Assembly (NCBI RefSeq): GCF_000744225.1
Contig: NZ_JQLN01000005.1
Span: forward strand, 1-64,000
Length of the DNA: 64,000 bases
Reading direction: 5' to 3'
Origin: Kitasatospora mediocidica KCTC 9733
GTDB taxonomy: Bacteria; Actinomycetota; Actinomycetes; Streptomycetales; Streptomycetaceae
The notes beneath the pieces were generated by a model. The model made no database searches. It was not told where the DNA came from and saw only the letters and a list, made by a program, of their open reading frames with translations. The position numbers were made by a program, and so were the translations under genes. Positions 1-7,853 of the stretch are shown here, in pieces (the stretch's first letter is position 1; each line of letters opens with the position of its first letter).

Positions 1-250
1 TCAACATATCTGGCGTTGACTTTTGGCACGCTGTTGAGTTCTCAAGGAACGGACACTGTCTTCAAGCCGCTCTCGCAAGCTCTCCGAGTGTTTCGCTCTC
101 TGCGCTAAGCTTATCAGATCAGTTTCACTCCGTTTTACCGGAGTTTCTCTTTTCTTCCTTGCCCTTCGGCGCTTCCAGACTCTATCAGGTTTCCCTGAGC
201 ATCTTTTCCCGCCGGCCGCATCTGGATATTCCTGCCGACCCGCCCGATTG
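1..250 (-). promoter_or_regulatory. rRNA operon leader and promoter zone (16S gene off the left edge)
   Basis: Read on the minus strand, positions 60-1 contain TTGAGAACTCAACAGCG followed by GTGCCAAAAGTCAACGCC. This is the leader that streptomycete rRNA operons carry just upstream of 16S rRNA, with its antitermination and processing signals. Upstream, minus-strand CTGATAGAGT near 180 and CTGATAAGCTT near 115 look like -10 regions of stacked rrn promoters, but I could not match good -35 boxes. The 16S gene itself is not in the window. The identification rests on recognising the conserved leader, not on the mature rRNA. Confidence 0.6.
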
Positions 251-325
251 GGCCGGTCAACGACGCGACCGTGGAACTGTACGTGGCCCGTGGCGCCCAG
301 GCAAATCCGCTCCGAGAGCGCCTCG

Positions 326-370
326 GGCCCGGTCTTCCGAGCCTCCTGAGGAGGCAGGGAAGACCGGGCC
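326..370 (-). terminator. Hairpin terminator after the DUF3710 gene
   Basis: Perfect 13-bp arms at 326-338 and 358-370 enclose a second stem (GCCTCC at 341-346, GGAGGC at 350-355). It lies 12 bp beyond the conserved DUF3710 stop at 383-385 and separates that operon from the rRNA promoter zone. Confidence 0.7.
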
Positions 371-382
371 GAGGGCGGTGAC

Positions 383-514
383 TCAGCGGACCTCGGTGAT
401 CTCCGGGCCGCGCGCGAACGGGCTCAGCGTCGCGTCACCAAAACGCGAGGCCTCGGCCTCGGGGGCGCCGACGCCGCCGTCCGCGACCATCTGAGCGTCC
501 TCCGGCAGCTTGAG
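383..514 (-). pseudogene. Out-of-frame conserved C-terminus of the DUF3710 protein
   Basis: After the codons for APRDPIV (516-536, minus) the expected family tail is found one frame away. It begins LKLPEDAQMV and ends SPFARGPEITEVR, with TGA at 383-385. Removing one base of the CC at 515-516 restores a single frame of about 274 residues from 1208 to 383. The tail still reads as conserved protein, so the lesion is recent or a sequencing error. Confidence 0.75.
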
Positions 515-1208
515 CCACGATCGGGTCGCGCGGAGCCATCGGCGTCTCGCCCCGGACGACCACGGTCTGCCGGAACACCTGCTCCAGCACGCTCGCGGAC
601 TCCGGCTGCACGGCGGCCTGGCCGGAGATGACGCCGCGCAGGAACCAGCGCGGGCCGTCACAGCCGACGAAGCGGACCAGCTGCACGCCGTGCGTGCCGT
701 CGGGCAGCTGGACCGGGACCTGGGCGCGGAGGTGCCAGCCCAGCGGGCCCTCCTCCTCCTCGACCAGTCCGCCCTGCGAGGTGATGCCGCCGGCGATCTC
801 CTCGCGGACCTCGCCCCAGATGCCCTCGGACTTCGGGGCGGCGAAGGCCTGCAGCTGAATGGCGCTGTTGCCGAGCACCAGTGTGGCGGCGACGATCGCG
901 TCGCCGGCCACCTCCACCCGGAGCTCCATACCCTCGACGCCCGGGACCAGCAGACCGCCCAGGTCGACCCGGCCCTCCTCGGGGCTCTCCAGCTCGGAGT
1001 GGTCCCACGGACCGTCCGGGCGGGGGGCCGGCGGCAGCCCGACGCGGTCGGCCGGGTCCACCTCCAGCTCCTCGGCGTCGGTCAGCGGCTCGCTCTCGGA
1101 GTCGGCGGAACCTTCGACGTCATCGGCCGTCTCGTCGGCGCTGATGGCGTCCTCGGCGAGCGGCTCGACAGCGTCCTCGCTCTTGTGGCGACGACGGAAC
1201 ACGGTCAC
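435..1208 (-). CDS. DUF3710 domain protein, frameshifted near its 3' end
   Basis: Actinobacterial DUF3710 protein of unknown function. The N-terminal 85 residues are acidic and low in complexity, and the folded domain runs from about 85 to 225 (GWHLRAQVPVQLPDG, VRFVGCDGPRWFLRG). It is the last gene of a minus-strand operon with the thioesterase and dut, starting 47 bp after the dut stop. The first 233 codons are normal. An extra base near 515-516 then replaces the conserved C-terminus with an arginine- and glycine-rich stretch ending RGRGLAFW. The correct tail is in the next frame (383-514). The domain core is intact, so the product may keep some function. Confidence 0.85.
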   Translation of the reverse strand: MTVFRRRHKSEDAVEPLAEDAISADETADDVEGSADSESEPLTDAEELEVDPADRVGLPPAPRPDGPWDHSELESPEEGRVDLGGLLVPGVEGMELRVEVAGDAIVAATLVLGNSAIQLQAFAAPKSEGIWGEVREEIAGGITSQGGLVEEEEGPLGWHLRAQVPVQLPDGTHGVQLVRFVGCDGPRWFLRGVISGQAAVQPESASVLEQVFRQTVVVRGETPMAPRDPIVAQAAGGRSDGRGRRRRRPRGRGLAFW

Positions 1209-1255
1209 TGTCCTTCCCGGTCCAAGACCGATGCGAATAGCTGAGCGGCTGCGGC

Positions 1256-1726
1256 CTACTGGACCGCGGCATGGCCACCGGTCGACCCGAACCCGCCTTC
1301 GGCTCGTGCAGACCCGGGCAGTTCGGCCACCTCGTGGAAGCGGGCCTTCTCGACCTGCTGGATCACCAGCTGAGCGATACGGTCCCCACGGCGGAAGCTG
1401 ACCCGCTCGCGCGGATCCAGGTTGACGACGATCACCTTGATCTCACCACGGTACCCGGCATCGACCGTCCCTGGGGCGTTCACGAGCGCAACTCCGCAAC
1501 GAGCTGCCAGTCCTGAACGCGGGTGGACGAACGCCGCGTAACCATCCGGCAACGCGATGGCGATACCGGTCGGGATCACCGTGCGCTCGCCGGGTTCCAG
1601 GTCCGCGTCGGCGGCGGCGCAGAGGTCCGCGCCGGCGTCGCCCGGCTGGGCGTACGAGGGCAGCGGAAGTTCTGGGTCGAGCCGCCGGATCAGGACGTCG
1701 ATCTGGGGCCGGGCGGTGGTACTCAC
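1256..1726 (-). CDS. dut: Deoxyuridine 5'-triphosphate nucleotidohydrolase (dUTPase)
   Basis: Hydrolyses dUTP to dUMP and pyrophosphate, which keeps uracil out of DNA and supplies dUMP for thymidylate synthesis. At 156 residues it has the length of a homotrimeric dUTPase. All five motifs are present: [26 protein letters not shown] (catalytic Asp and sugar-stacking Tyr), [10 protein letters not shown], and the C-terminal arm GGFGSTGG. The GTG start overlaps the thioesterase stop (GTGA, 1723-1726), which indicates translational coupling. DUF3710 follows 47 bp downstream. Confidence 0.97.
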   Translation of the reverse strand: MSTTARPQIDVLIRRLDPELPLPSYAQPGDAGADLCAAADADLEPGERTVIPTGIAIALPDGYAAFVHPRSGLAARCGVALVNAPGTVDAGYRGEIKVIVVNLDPRERVSFRRGDRIAQLVIQQVEKARFHEVAELPGSARAEGGFGSTGGHAAVQ

Positions 1727-2385
1727 GGATTCACCTCGAAGGCTCTGGTGCGCATCAACAGGGCAGGGTCGTCCAGGGCAGCCTTGATGTCCTCGGGACG
1801 ACCGTGCGTGGTGAAGTGTTCCAGCTTCACCTCGATGAAGAGTGCCTGCGCCCGGATCGCGACCGGTCCGTCAGGGCCGCCGATCCGGCCCTCGGCGGCG
1901 CAGTAGATCTTCCGGCCGTGCACACCGGTCGCCCAGGCGTGGATATGCAGCAGCGAGTCGACCGGCACCGGCCGGACGAAGTCGCTCTCCAGCCGCCCGG
2001 TGACCGAAGCGGTGTGCAGCATCCAGTTGAGCGTGCCGAGCGTCTCGTCCATCGCCGTGACCAGCAGGCCGCCGTGGGCCAGGCCTGGTCCCCCCTGGTG
2101 GGCCGGGCGGACCAGGAACTCGGACGTCACCTCCACGCCCTCCCCCGCCCGGGCCTCCAGCTGGAGCCCGCCGCTCTGCTGCGGTCCGCACCCGAAGCAG
2201 TGCGAGTAGTGCGAGCTCAGCACCGTGCCGGGGGCCGGAGCGAGCGCATGGCGTTCCGGTATCAGGGCGTCGTCCGGCGGGGTGGTGGGTGCGCGGTGGG
2301 CGCTCGGCGGCAGCGGCACGTGGTCCTGCTCGGCGGGCGAGGCAGAGCCCTGCGGAGCGGATGAGGAGGCAAGGGGTCCGGTCAC
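1723..2385 (-). CDS. PaaI-type hotdog-fold thioesterase
   Basis: Predicted acyl-CoA thioesterase of the PaaI/4HBT hotdog superfamily; the substrate is unknown. The hotdog core occupies about residues 55-190, with HCFGCGP at its start and [14 protein letters not shown] as the substrate-site helix carrying the usual Asp/Glu pair. The first 45 residues are Pro/Ala-rich. I chose GTG at 2385 because TAGGGT stands 8 bases upstream as a -10 box with TGCGAC 16 bases before it, suggesting a very short or absent leader. An in-frame start at 2433 would add 16 residues. It is the first gene of the thioesterase-dut-DUF3710 operon. Confidence 0.8.
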   Translation of the reverse strand: MTGPLASSSAPQGSASPAEQDHVPLPPSAHRAPTTPPDDALIPERHALAPAPGTVLSSHYSHCFGCGPQQSGGLQLEARAGEGVEVTSEFLVRPAHQGGPGLAHGGLLVTAMDETLGTLNWMLHTASVTGRLESDFVRPVPVDSLLHIHAWATGVHGRKIYCAAEGRIGGPDGPVAIRAQALFIEVKLEHFTTHGRPEDIKAALDDPALLMRTRAFEVNP

Positions 2386-2492
2386 AGTCGCCGACCCTAC
2401 CGGCCGGTAGGAACCGTCGCACCGACTGTCCACTTCGCCCGATCCGGGGGGCTGCGCCGAGCCGCGAATGAATCGTGCTCACAATGGGAGCC

Positions 2493-2930
2493 ATGTACGA
2501 CGAACGCCTCACCGCACCCCGCTCCTGGTGGCTGCTTCCGGTCGGCTCCGGCCTCTCGTTCGGCCTGGTCTTCCTTCGCTTCGGCCCGATCCCCGGCCTG
2601 ATCGGCCTGGTGGCGGGCATCGTCGCCGGCGCGATGGGCCTCAGCAGCTACGCCTCCGCCCGGATCCGGGTGGTGCAGGGCTCGCTGGTGGCCGGAAAGG
2701 CCCGGATCCCGCTCACCGCGCTCGGCCGGACCGAGCCGCTCGACGCCGACGAGGCGGTCGCCTGGCGGTCGGTGAAGGCGGATCCGCGGGCCTTCATGCT
2801 GCTGCGCAGCTACGTCCGCACCGCGCTGCGGGTGGAGGTCACCGACCCGGCGGACCCGACGCCGTACCTCTACCTCTCCACCCGGGACCCGGACGGCCTG
2901 GCGGCCGCCATCGCGCAGGCGAAGGGCTGA
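2493..2930 (+). CDS. DUF3093 membrane protein
   Basis: Small actinobacterial DUF3093 protein of unknown function, about 145 residues. MYDERLTAPRSWW is the family N-terminus, followed by two closely spaced membrane segments (about 15-32 and 36-54, LIGLVAGIVAGAMGLSSYA) and a soluble domain ending near YLYLSTRDPDGLAAAIAQ. ATG 2493 fits the family start. The purine-rich GGGAG lies only 2 bases upstream, so ATG 2484 or GTG 2475 in the same frame are possible. It is divergent from the thioesterase operon and has its own terminator. Confidence 0.85.
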   Translation: MYDERLTAPRSWWLLPVGSGLSFGLVFLRFGPIPGLIGLVAGIVAGAMGLSSYASARIRVVQGSLVAGKARIPLTALGRTEPLDADEAVAWRSVKADPRAFMLLRSYVRTALRVEVTDPADPTPYLYLSTRDPDGLAAAIAQAKG

Positions 2931-2962
2931 CCGGGCCGCCGGCAGGCACCGGGGAAAAGGCG

Positions 2963-2994
2963 AAGGGACGGTTCCGCAGAGCGGACCGTCCCTT
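2963..2994 (+). terminator. Terminator after the DUF3093 gene
   Basis: Inverted repeat with about 14 paired bases (arms 2963-2977 and 2981-2994, one bulged T), a 3-base loop, then TT and a pyrimidine tract, 32 bp after the stop codon. Confidence 0.75.
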
Positions 2995-3135
2995 TTCCTT
3001 CGGTGTGCGACCGTACGGCGACGGTCGCGAGATCAGCCTCCGGGCCGGTCACCCGGCCCGGACGGGGCGGTGTGCCGGGACGGTGACTGTGCCTCGCACG
3101 AGGGCCACCGGGTCCGGACCATTGCCGCCCGATGA

Positions 3136-3435
3136 TCAGGCTCCGCAGTCCCGGCAGATCGGGTTGCCGTTCTTCTCGCTGTACAGCTGGCTGCGGTGGT
3201 GCACCAGGAAGCAGCTCATGCAGGTGAACTCGTCGGCCTGGCGCGGCAGCACCCTGACGGACAGTTCCTCGTTGGACAGATCAGCGCCGGGCAGTTCGAG
3301 GCCCTCAGCCGCTTCGAACTCGTCGATGTCGACCGAGCTGGTCGACTTCTCGTTTCGACGTGCCTTGAGCTCCTCGATGCTGTCCTCGTTGAGGTCGTCA
3401 TCGGTCTTGCGCGGGGTGTCGTAGTCCGTTGCCAT
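3136..3435 (-). CDS. DUF4193 small zinc-ribbon-like protein
   Basis: Conserved actinobacterial protein of 99 residues and unknown role. The N-terminal two thirds is acidic (MATDYDTPRKTDDDLNED). The C-terminal 30 residues hold two CxxC pairs, CMSC and CRDC, separated by HHRSQLYSEKNGNPI, which should bind one zinc. Start ATG 3435 has GGGGGAGAG upstream. It is monocistronic, facing DUF3093 tail to tail. Confidence 0.9.
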   Translation of the reverse strand: MATDYDTPRKTDDDLNEDSIEELKARRNEKSTSSVDIDEFEAAEGLELPGADLSNEELSVRVLPRQADEFTCMSCFLVHHRSQLYSEKNGNPICRDCGA

Positions 3436-3521
3436 GTTCGCTCTCCCCCTCTGGGTGTGTGCGGTATCTCCAGCGCACGTAACGCATGAGGGGCCGGTGT
3501 TGTGCCCGACCCGAGGCCGAG

Positions 3522-3552
3522 ATTGTGCCTTACTTCAAGCCCTGTTACTCAA
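3522..3552 (-). promoter_or_regulatory. Candidate vegetative promoter of the DUF4193 gene
   Basis: On the minus strand a -35 box TTGAGT (3552-3547) and a -10 box CACAAT (3527-3522) are 19 bp apart. This would start transcription near 3515 and give a leader of about 80 bases. Confidence 0.4.
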
Positions 3553-3832
3553 TCGACACTCAGCGGCAGGCCCGATCGAGTGATCGAACCATCCTTTCGA
3601 GGGCTTGCGCAGCGTGCCTGCTGGGGCTCATCGGCCCATCGGTTCCGAATACGGAAGGTGATGGTACGCCCTGTCGGGCCAGTGCGCCAGAGCGCCTCCG
3701 CGCTGGTGAGGGCCTCGCCCGGCGCCCGCCGGAGCGGAGCGCTCGCCACCGGATACGACTACGCTCCGCGATGATCACCCGCCGTAGGACGATCACTCTG
3801 CGAGATCATCCGAACGGGTAGGGCCGCTGGAT

Positions 3833-3846
3833 GTGACCTTCGTCAC
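3833..3846. promoter_or_regulatory. Crp-like palindrome
   Basis: GTGACCTTCGTCAC is a perfect inverted repeat (GTGAC, 4-base centre, GTCAC). It fits the GTGNCNNNNGNCAC pattern of actinobacterial Crp sites. It lies about 285 bp upstream of the likely DUF4193 promoter and 61 bp past the desaturase stop, so its target is unclear. Confidence 0.4.
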
Positions 3847-3906
3847 GTCGCGGTATTTTTCGGACGAAACTGCCGGAACCGGCCTACCGGCCGGCCCCGG
3901 CCGAGG

Positions 3907-4881
3907 CTACTTCCGGGCCGCGTTGGCGGCTCGGCGGGCCAGCAGCGCGGCCTGCCGCTCGTCGAAGCGGGTGGCCTGGACGTCCAGACCGTCCAGGAAG
4001 AGTCCGAGCTCCTGCTGGGCCTGCAGGCCGGCCGGGCCGAGGCCGCCGATCTCCATCACCTTGAGGTGGCGCAGCACCGGCTGCAGCACGTCGTCGTGGT
4101 GGATCCGCAGGTTGTAGATGCCGCCGATGGCGATCTGGGCCGCCGAGCGCTCGAAGCCGGGCATGCCGTGACCGGGCATCCGGAAGTCGGTGACGACGTC
4201 GCGGACGGCCTGCATGGCCAGGTCCGGGGCGATCTCCAGGGCGGCCTTGAGCAGGTTCCGGTAGAAGACCATGTGCAGGTTCTCGTCGTTGGCGATCTTC
4301 GCCAGCAGCTGCTCGCAGAGCGGGTCGCCGGCGAAGTGGCCGGTGTTGCGGTGCGAGATCCGGGTGGCGAGCTCCTGGAAGGCCACATAGGCCACCGAGT
4401 GCAGCATGCTGTGCGAGTTGTCGGACTGGAAGCCCTCCCCCATGTGCTCCATCCGAGCCCGCTCCAGGGCCACCGGGTCGACCGCACGGGTCGCCAGCAG
4501 GTAGTCCCGCAGCGCGATGCCGTGGCGGCCCTCCTCGGCCGTCCAGCGGTGCACCCAGGTCCCCCAGGCGCCCTCGCGACCGAACATGGTGGCGATCTCG
4601 TGGTGGTAGCTGGGGAGGTTGTCCTCGGTCAGCAGGTTGACCACCAGCGCGATCCGGCCGAGCGGGGTGACCTTGGACTGCTCCAGCGCCCAGGCCTCAC
4701 CGCCGAGCACCCCGTCGAAGTCCCGCCCCTGGCTCCACGGGATGTACTCGTGGGGCATCCATTCCTTGGCTATGGCGAGGTGCCGGTTGAGCTCGGTCTC
4801 GACCACCTCTTCGAGGGCGAGGATCAGTCGGGCATCGGTCCAGGCGGTCGAACCGGTGCGCTGGGCGGGTGCGATGGTCAC
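3907..4881 (-). CDS. Acyl-ACP desaturase (soluble diiron, fatty-acid desaturase type 2)
   Basis: Introduces a double bond into acyl-carrier-protein-bound fatty acids using a diiron centre, O2 and reduced ferredoxin, acting in the cytosol to adjust membrane fluidity. It has 324 residues, typical of the family. Iron ligands are visible: Glu in LLTEDNLPSYHHE (about 86), E117-x-x-H120 in WTAEEGRHG, and E200-x-x-H203 in NDENLHMVF. GTG 4881 is preceded by CAGGAG at a good distance. Upstream lies a striking nested inverted repeat (4908-4940) overlapping the promoter zone, so it is probably repressor-controlled. It is monocistronic. Confidence 0.92.
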   Translation of the reverse strand: MTIAPAQRTGSTAWTDARLILALEEVVETELNRHLAIAKEWMPHEYIPWSQGRDFDGVLGGEAWALEQSKVTPLGRIALVVNLLTEDNLPSYHHEIATMFGREGAWGTWVHRWTAEEGRHGIALRDYLLATRAVDPVALERARMEHMGEGFQSDNSHSMLHSVAYVAFQELATRISHRNTGHFAGDPLCEQLLAKIANDENLHMVFYRNLLKAALEIAPDLAMQAVRDVVTDFRMPGHGMPGFERSAAQIAIGGIYNLRIHHDDVLQPVLRHLKVMEIGGLGPAGLQAQQELGLFLDGLDVQATRFDERQAALLARRAANAARK

Positions 4882-4907
4882 GACGGTGGCTCCTGAGGGG
4901 ACGGGGC

Positions 4908-4940
4908 ACTTACGGATGCGTAGGTTACGCCACCGTAAGT
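4908..4940 (-). promoter_or_regulatory. Nested inverted repeat, candidate operator of the desaturase gene
   Basis: Outer arms ACTTACGG (4908-4915) and CCGTAAGT (4933-4940) are perfect. An inner perfect pair GCGTA (4918-4922) and TACGC (4926-4930) has the same centre around GGT. The 33-bp element starts 27 bp upstream of the desaturase start. Its size and symmetry suit binding of two dimers of a TetR- or GntR-type lipid regulator, but no regulator gene lies next to it. Confidence 0.65.
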
Positions 4941-5055
4941 TGTTCGGACCGCAAATGACAAGTGCCCTGGCCAGCCCCTTCGTACGTTCCGGGGGCAGGC
5001 TCAGGGCAGCAACGGTCAGCGACCGACAGGGACGGGGAGCAACGGGTGGGGCGGG

Positions 5056-5092
5056 GCCGGGCGGGCGGCCGACCCGCGCTCCGCCGCCCGGC
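5056..5092 (-). terminator. Hairpin after cutS
   Basis: GC-only stem with one bulge: arms 5056-5068 and 5081-5092 around a 12-base loop, 12 bp beyond the cutS stop. Confidence 0.5.
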
Positions 5093-5103
5093 TCCCCCGG
5101 TTT

Positions 5104-6393
5104 TCAGACGCCGGGAATCCGCACCCGCATGGTCAGTCCACCGCCCGCACGGGTCGACGCCTCGATGGAGCCGCCGTGCGCCCGGATCACCGAGCGGACG
5201 ATCGAGAGGCCCAGGCCGACGCCCTTGTCACTGCGCGTCCGGTCGGCTCCCTTGACCCGGCGGAACGGCTCGAAGATGTGCTCCAGCTCGTAGCCGGGGA
5301 CCACCGGGCCGGTGTTGCTGACCACCAGCTCGCCGAGCCCGCCCGGGCCGATCGTGGTGGTGATCTCCACCCAGCCGTCCGGGAGGTTATAGCGCACCGC
5401 GTTCTGCAGCAGGTTCAGCGCGATCCGCTCCAGCAGCACGCCGTTGCCCGAGACGGTGGCCGGCGTCAGCGTCGAGCGGATCTCCACCTCGCGCTTGGCC
5501 GCCTCCGACCGGATCTGTTCGACCGCGCGCAGGGCCACCTCGGAGAGTTCGACCGGTCTGCGGTCGGTCAGCTCGTTGTCGCTGCGGGCCAGCAGCAGCA
5601 GGCCCTCCACCAGCTGTTCGCTGCGCTCGTTGGTGACCAGCAGGGTCTTGCCCAGCTGTTGGAGGTCGGCGGAGGTGTTCGGGTCCGAGAGCTGCACCTC
5701 CAGCAGGGTCCGGTTGATCGCCAACGGAGTGCGCAGCTCGTGCGAGGCGTTGGCCACGAACCGGCGCTGGGAGTCGAAGGAGCGGTCCAGCCGGTCGAGC
5801 ATCCCGTCGAAGGTGTCGGCGAGCTCCTTGAGCTCGTCGTCCGGGCCGTCCAGTTCGATCCGGCGGTGCAGGTCGGAACTGGCCACCTCGCGGGCCGTCC
5901 GGGTGATCCGGCCCAACGGGCGCAGCACCCGGCCGGCCATCGCGTAACCGGCCGCGAAGGCGATCAGCGCGAGCGCCACCAGGACGGTGAGCGACTTGCG
6001 CAGCAGGGTGTCCAGCGCGGTGTGCGACTGCGAGTTCTGGATGCTGTCGATGTAGGCGTTGAACTGGGGGCCGGTGAGCAGCTGACCGTCGGCGGTGCGC
6101 ACCACCACGTCCGGGCTGATGTTGATCTTCGGCAGGGTGGCCTGTTGGAACGCCTGCCGGACGAAGAAGTACATCAGCAGCAACAGCAGCACCCCGGCCA
6201 TCAGGAACATCCCGCCGTAGAGCAGCGTGAGCCGGATCCTGATGGTCGGGCGGAACGGAAGCCAGCTCAGCCCGTCGCCCGGCCGGTACGCCTCGGGCTG
6301 CGGCCGGCCGGCCGGGTGTGGCGGGCGGTCGGGGCGCGGCGGCACGGGTCGGGCGCTGCCGGAGGCCCCGCCGGCGGTGGGCGGGGTGGTCAT
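5104..6393 (-). CDS. cutS: Sensor histidine kinase CutS
   Basis: Membrane partner of CutR in the CutRS two-component system. A Pro-rich cytoplasmic N-terminus (1-50) precedes TM1 (about 55-78), an extracytoplasmic loop (79-131), TM2 (134-155), HAMP, and the dimerisation helix with H218 in FVANASHELRTPL. The ATPase domain has N-box LLQNAVRYNLP and G-box DKGVGLGLSIV. It follows cutR by 40 bp. CutRS was first linked to copper/melanin in S. lividans and, as I recall, more recently to secretion stress sensed through extracellular cysteines. This protein has no cysteine anywhere in its 429 residues. Confidence 0.9.
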   Translation of the reverse strand: MTTPPTAGGASGSARPVPPRPDRPPHPAGRPQPEAYRPGDGLSWLPFRPTIRIRLTLLYGGMFLMAGVLLLLLMYFFVRQAFQQATLPKINISPDVVVRTADGQLLTGPQFNAYIDSIQNSQSHTALDTLLRKSLTVLVALALIAFAAGYAMAGRVLRPLGRITRTAREVASSDLHRRIELDGPDDELKELADTFDGMLDRLDRSFDSQRRFVANASHELRTPLAINRTLLEVQLSDPNTSADLQQLGKTLLVTNERSEQLVEGLLLLARSDNELTDRRPVELSEVALRAVEQIRSEAAKREVEIRSTLTPATVSGNGVLLERIALNLLQNAVRYNLPDGWVEITTTIGPGGLGELVVSNTGPVVPGYELEHIFEPFRRVKGADRTRSDKGVGLGLSIVRSVIRAHGGSIEASTRAGGGLTMRVRIPGV

Positions 6394-6433
6394 GAGTGTC
6401 GTCCCCTTGGGTGGAGAGGGTTGGGGTGGGGGG

Positions 6434-7087
6434 TCAGATCCGGTAGCCGGAGCCCGGCACGGTGACGATGACGGCCGGGTCGCCGAGCTTGCGCCGCAGC
6501 GTCATCACCGTCACCCGGACCACGTTGGTGAACGGGTCGGTGTGCTCGTCCCAGGCCTTCTCCAGCAGCTGCTCGGCGGAGACCACGGCCCCGCCGGCCC
6601 GCATCAGGACCTCCAGGACGGCGAACTCCTTGGGCGCGAGCTGGACGGGCCTGGAGTCACGCAGCACCTCGCGGCGACCCGGGTCCAGCGTGATGCCGGC
6701 CCGTTCCAGGACGGGCGGCAGCGGAGCCGTCGAGCGGCGGCCCAGCGCCCGGACCCGGGCGACGAGCTCGCTGAAGGCGAACGGCTTGGGCAGGTAGTCG
6801 TCGGCGCCGATCTCCAGCCCCTCCACCCGGTCGCTGATGTCGCCGGAGGCGGTCAGCATGATCACCCGGGTGGCCAGGCCCTGCTCGACGACGCTGCGGC
6901 AGACGTCGTCGCCGTGCACCAGGGGCAGGTCGCGGTCGAGGACCACGACGTCGTAGTCGTTGACCGCGATCCGCTGGAGGGCGGCCTCGCCGTCGTACAC
7001 CACGTCGACCGCCATGGCCTCGCGGCGCAGGCCGGTGGCGACGGCTTCGGCGAGCAGCTGCTCGTCCTCGACGACAAGTACCCGCAC
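6434..7087 (-). CDS. cutR: OmpR/PhoB-type response regulator CutR
   Basis: DNA-binding response regulator of CutRS. At 217 residues it has the size I recall for S. lividans CutR. The receiver domain has acidic pocket EDE (7-9), phosphoacceptor D51 in VVVLDRDLPL, and K in LPKPFAF. The C-terminal winged helix includes PVQLAPKEFAVLEVL and RVTVMTLRRKLGDP. GTG 7087 is chosen because AGAAGGGA lies 7 bases upstream and the protein then begins RVLVVEDEQ; longer readings add only low-complexity sequence. It is the first gene of the cutR-cutS operon. Confidence 0.93.
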   Translation of the reverse strand: MRVLVVEDEQLLAEAVATGLRREAMAVDVVYDGEAALQRIAVNDYDVVVLDRDLPLVHGDDVCRSVVEQGLATRVIMLTASGDISDRVEGLEIGADDYLPKPFAFSELVARVRALGRRSTAPLPPVLERAGITLDPGRREVLRDSRPVQLAPKEFAVLEVLMRAGGAVVSAEQLLEKAWDEHTDPFTNVVRVTVMTLRRKLGDPAVIVTVPGSGYRI

Positions 7088-7662
7088 AGCGGTTTCCCTT
7101 CTCTGGCGCGGGCGGTCGCCGGCGGCTGCCGCGGCCCTGCCCGATCCGCTCTCTCCCGGCCCACCGCGACGGCCCGGGCGGGCCTGCGGACCCGGGCACC
7201 GGATCGGGGCACGCACGGCGGGATCCGGAGGTCCCGTTGCTCGGGCCTACGACTCCGACGGTTCCTCCATCCTGCCTGGTGCGTGCGTAAAGCACCGGTA
7301 AGAGGGGGCACTCGACGCCTCCCCTCGCCTTCCGCCGGGCCCGGCGGAGCGGATTCCGGATCCACCGGCTCCAGGGCGCGGATTGTGACAAAGGCAACTT
7401 TCTCGCCCGGATGAGGTTTCCCCGGTATGTGGCTGGGGAGGACGATTGCACACCCGCGATCACGCCGTAGGTCGATCGCACCCACCCGCCGCGCGTTTCA
7501 TCCGCACCGGTCGGGGGATCGCAGTTCACGGAGCGGCCCGAGGCCGCAGCAGCGCCGTACCGGGGCCAGCCGACCGGTCGGGCGCAACCGAAGGACATCG
7601 CACCTCCCCAAGCCGGAGAACGCTCGACCGTGCACGTCCGACACAGCAAGGGGGCCTGCCGC
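7088..7662. other. 575-bp divergent intergenic region between cutR and a small conserved gene
   Basis: No gene recognised. It contains a direct repeat GTAAAG/GTAAG spaced by 11 bp (7287-7302), which is the spacing OmpR-type regulators prefer. Minus-strand readings through 7088-7216 are Arg/Gly-rich and noncoding in character. Confidence 0.5.
7287..7302. promoter_or_regulatory. 11-bp-phased direct repeat, possible CutR site
   Basis: GTAAAG (7287-7292) and GTAAG (7298-7302) begin 11 bp apart, the helical phasing of tandem OmpR-family half sites, about 200 bp upstream of cutR. Autoregulation is inferred only. Confidence 0.3.
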
Positions 7663-7845
7663 ATGGACGCCTTCACCGCCGGAATTCTGCAGCGTATTCA
7701 GAACGCCGAGCAGGATCTGCACCGCGCTCTCGAGTCAGGGGACGAGTTCCTGGCCGAAGTGGAGCAGTCCGAGATCGACGACCTTCGCCGTCTCGCCGCC
7801 GACCACGGCGTCGACCTGGTGCCTGCTCTGCCCCGTAGCGCCTGA
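7663..7845 (+). CDS. Small conserved protein of unknown function
   Basis: 60-residue protein predicted to be an amphipathic helical hairpin (AGILQRIQNAEQDLHRALES, then EVEQSEIDDLRRLAADHG), rich in Glu, Asp and Leu, with no signal peptide or cysteine. AAGGGGG lies 8 bases before ATG 7663. Codon use matches neighbouring real genes and a bipartite terminator zone follows. I do not recognise a named family. Confidence 0.7.
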   Translation: MDAFTAGILQRIQNAEQDLHRALESGDEFLAEVEQSEIDDLRRLAADHGVDLVPALPRSA

Positions 7846-7853
7846 CCGGCGCT

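Larger units (their letters stand above)
3436..3906. other. 471-bp intergenic region upstream of DUF4193
   Basis: No convincing gene. It contains the likely DUF4193 promoter at 3522-3552 and a Crp-like palindrome at 3833-3846. Short open frames on both strands lack codon bias and ribosome binding sites. Confidence 0.6.

Noticed and set aside
3486-3821. Possible short genes on both strands in the gap upstream of DUF4193
   Set aside because: No ribosome binding site, no codon bias and a promoter for DUF4193 inside one of them.
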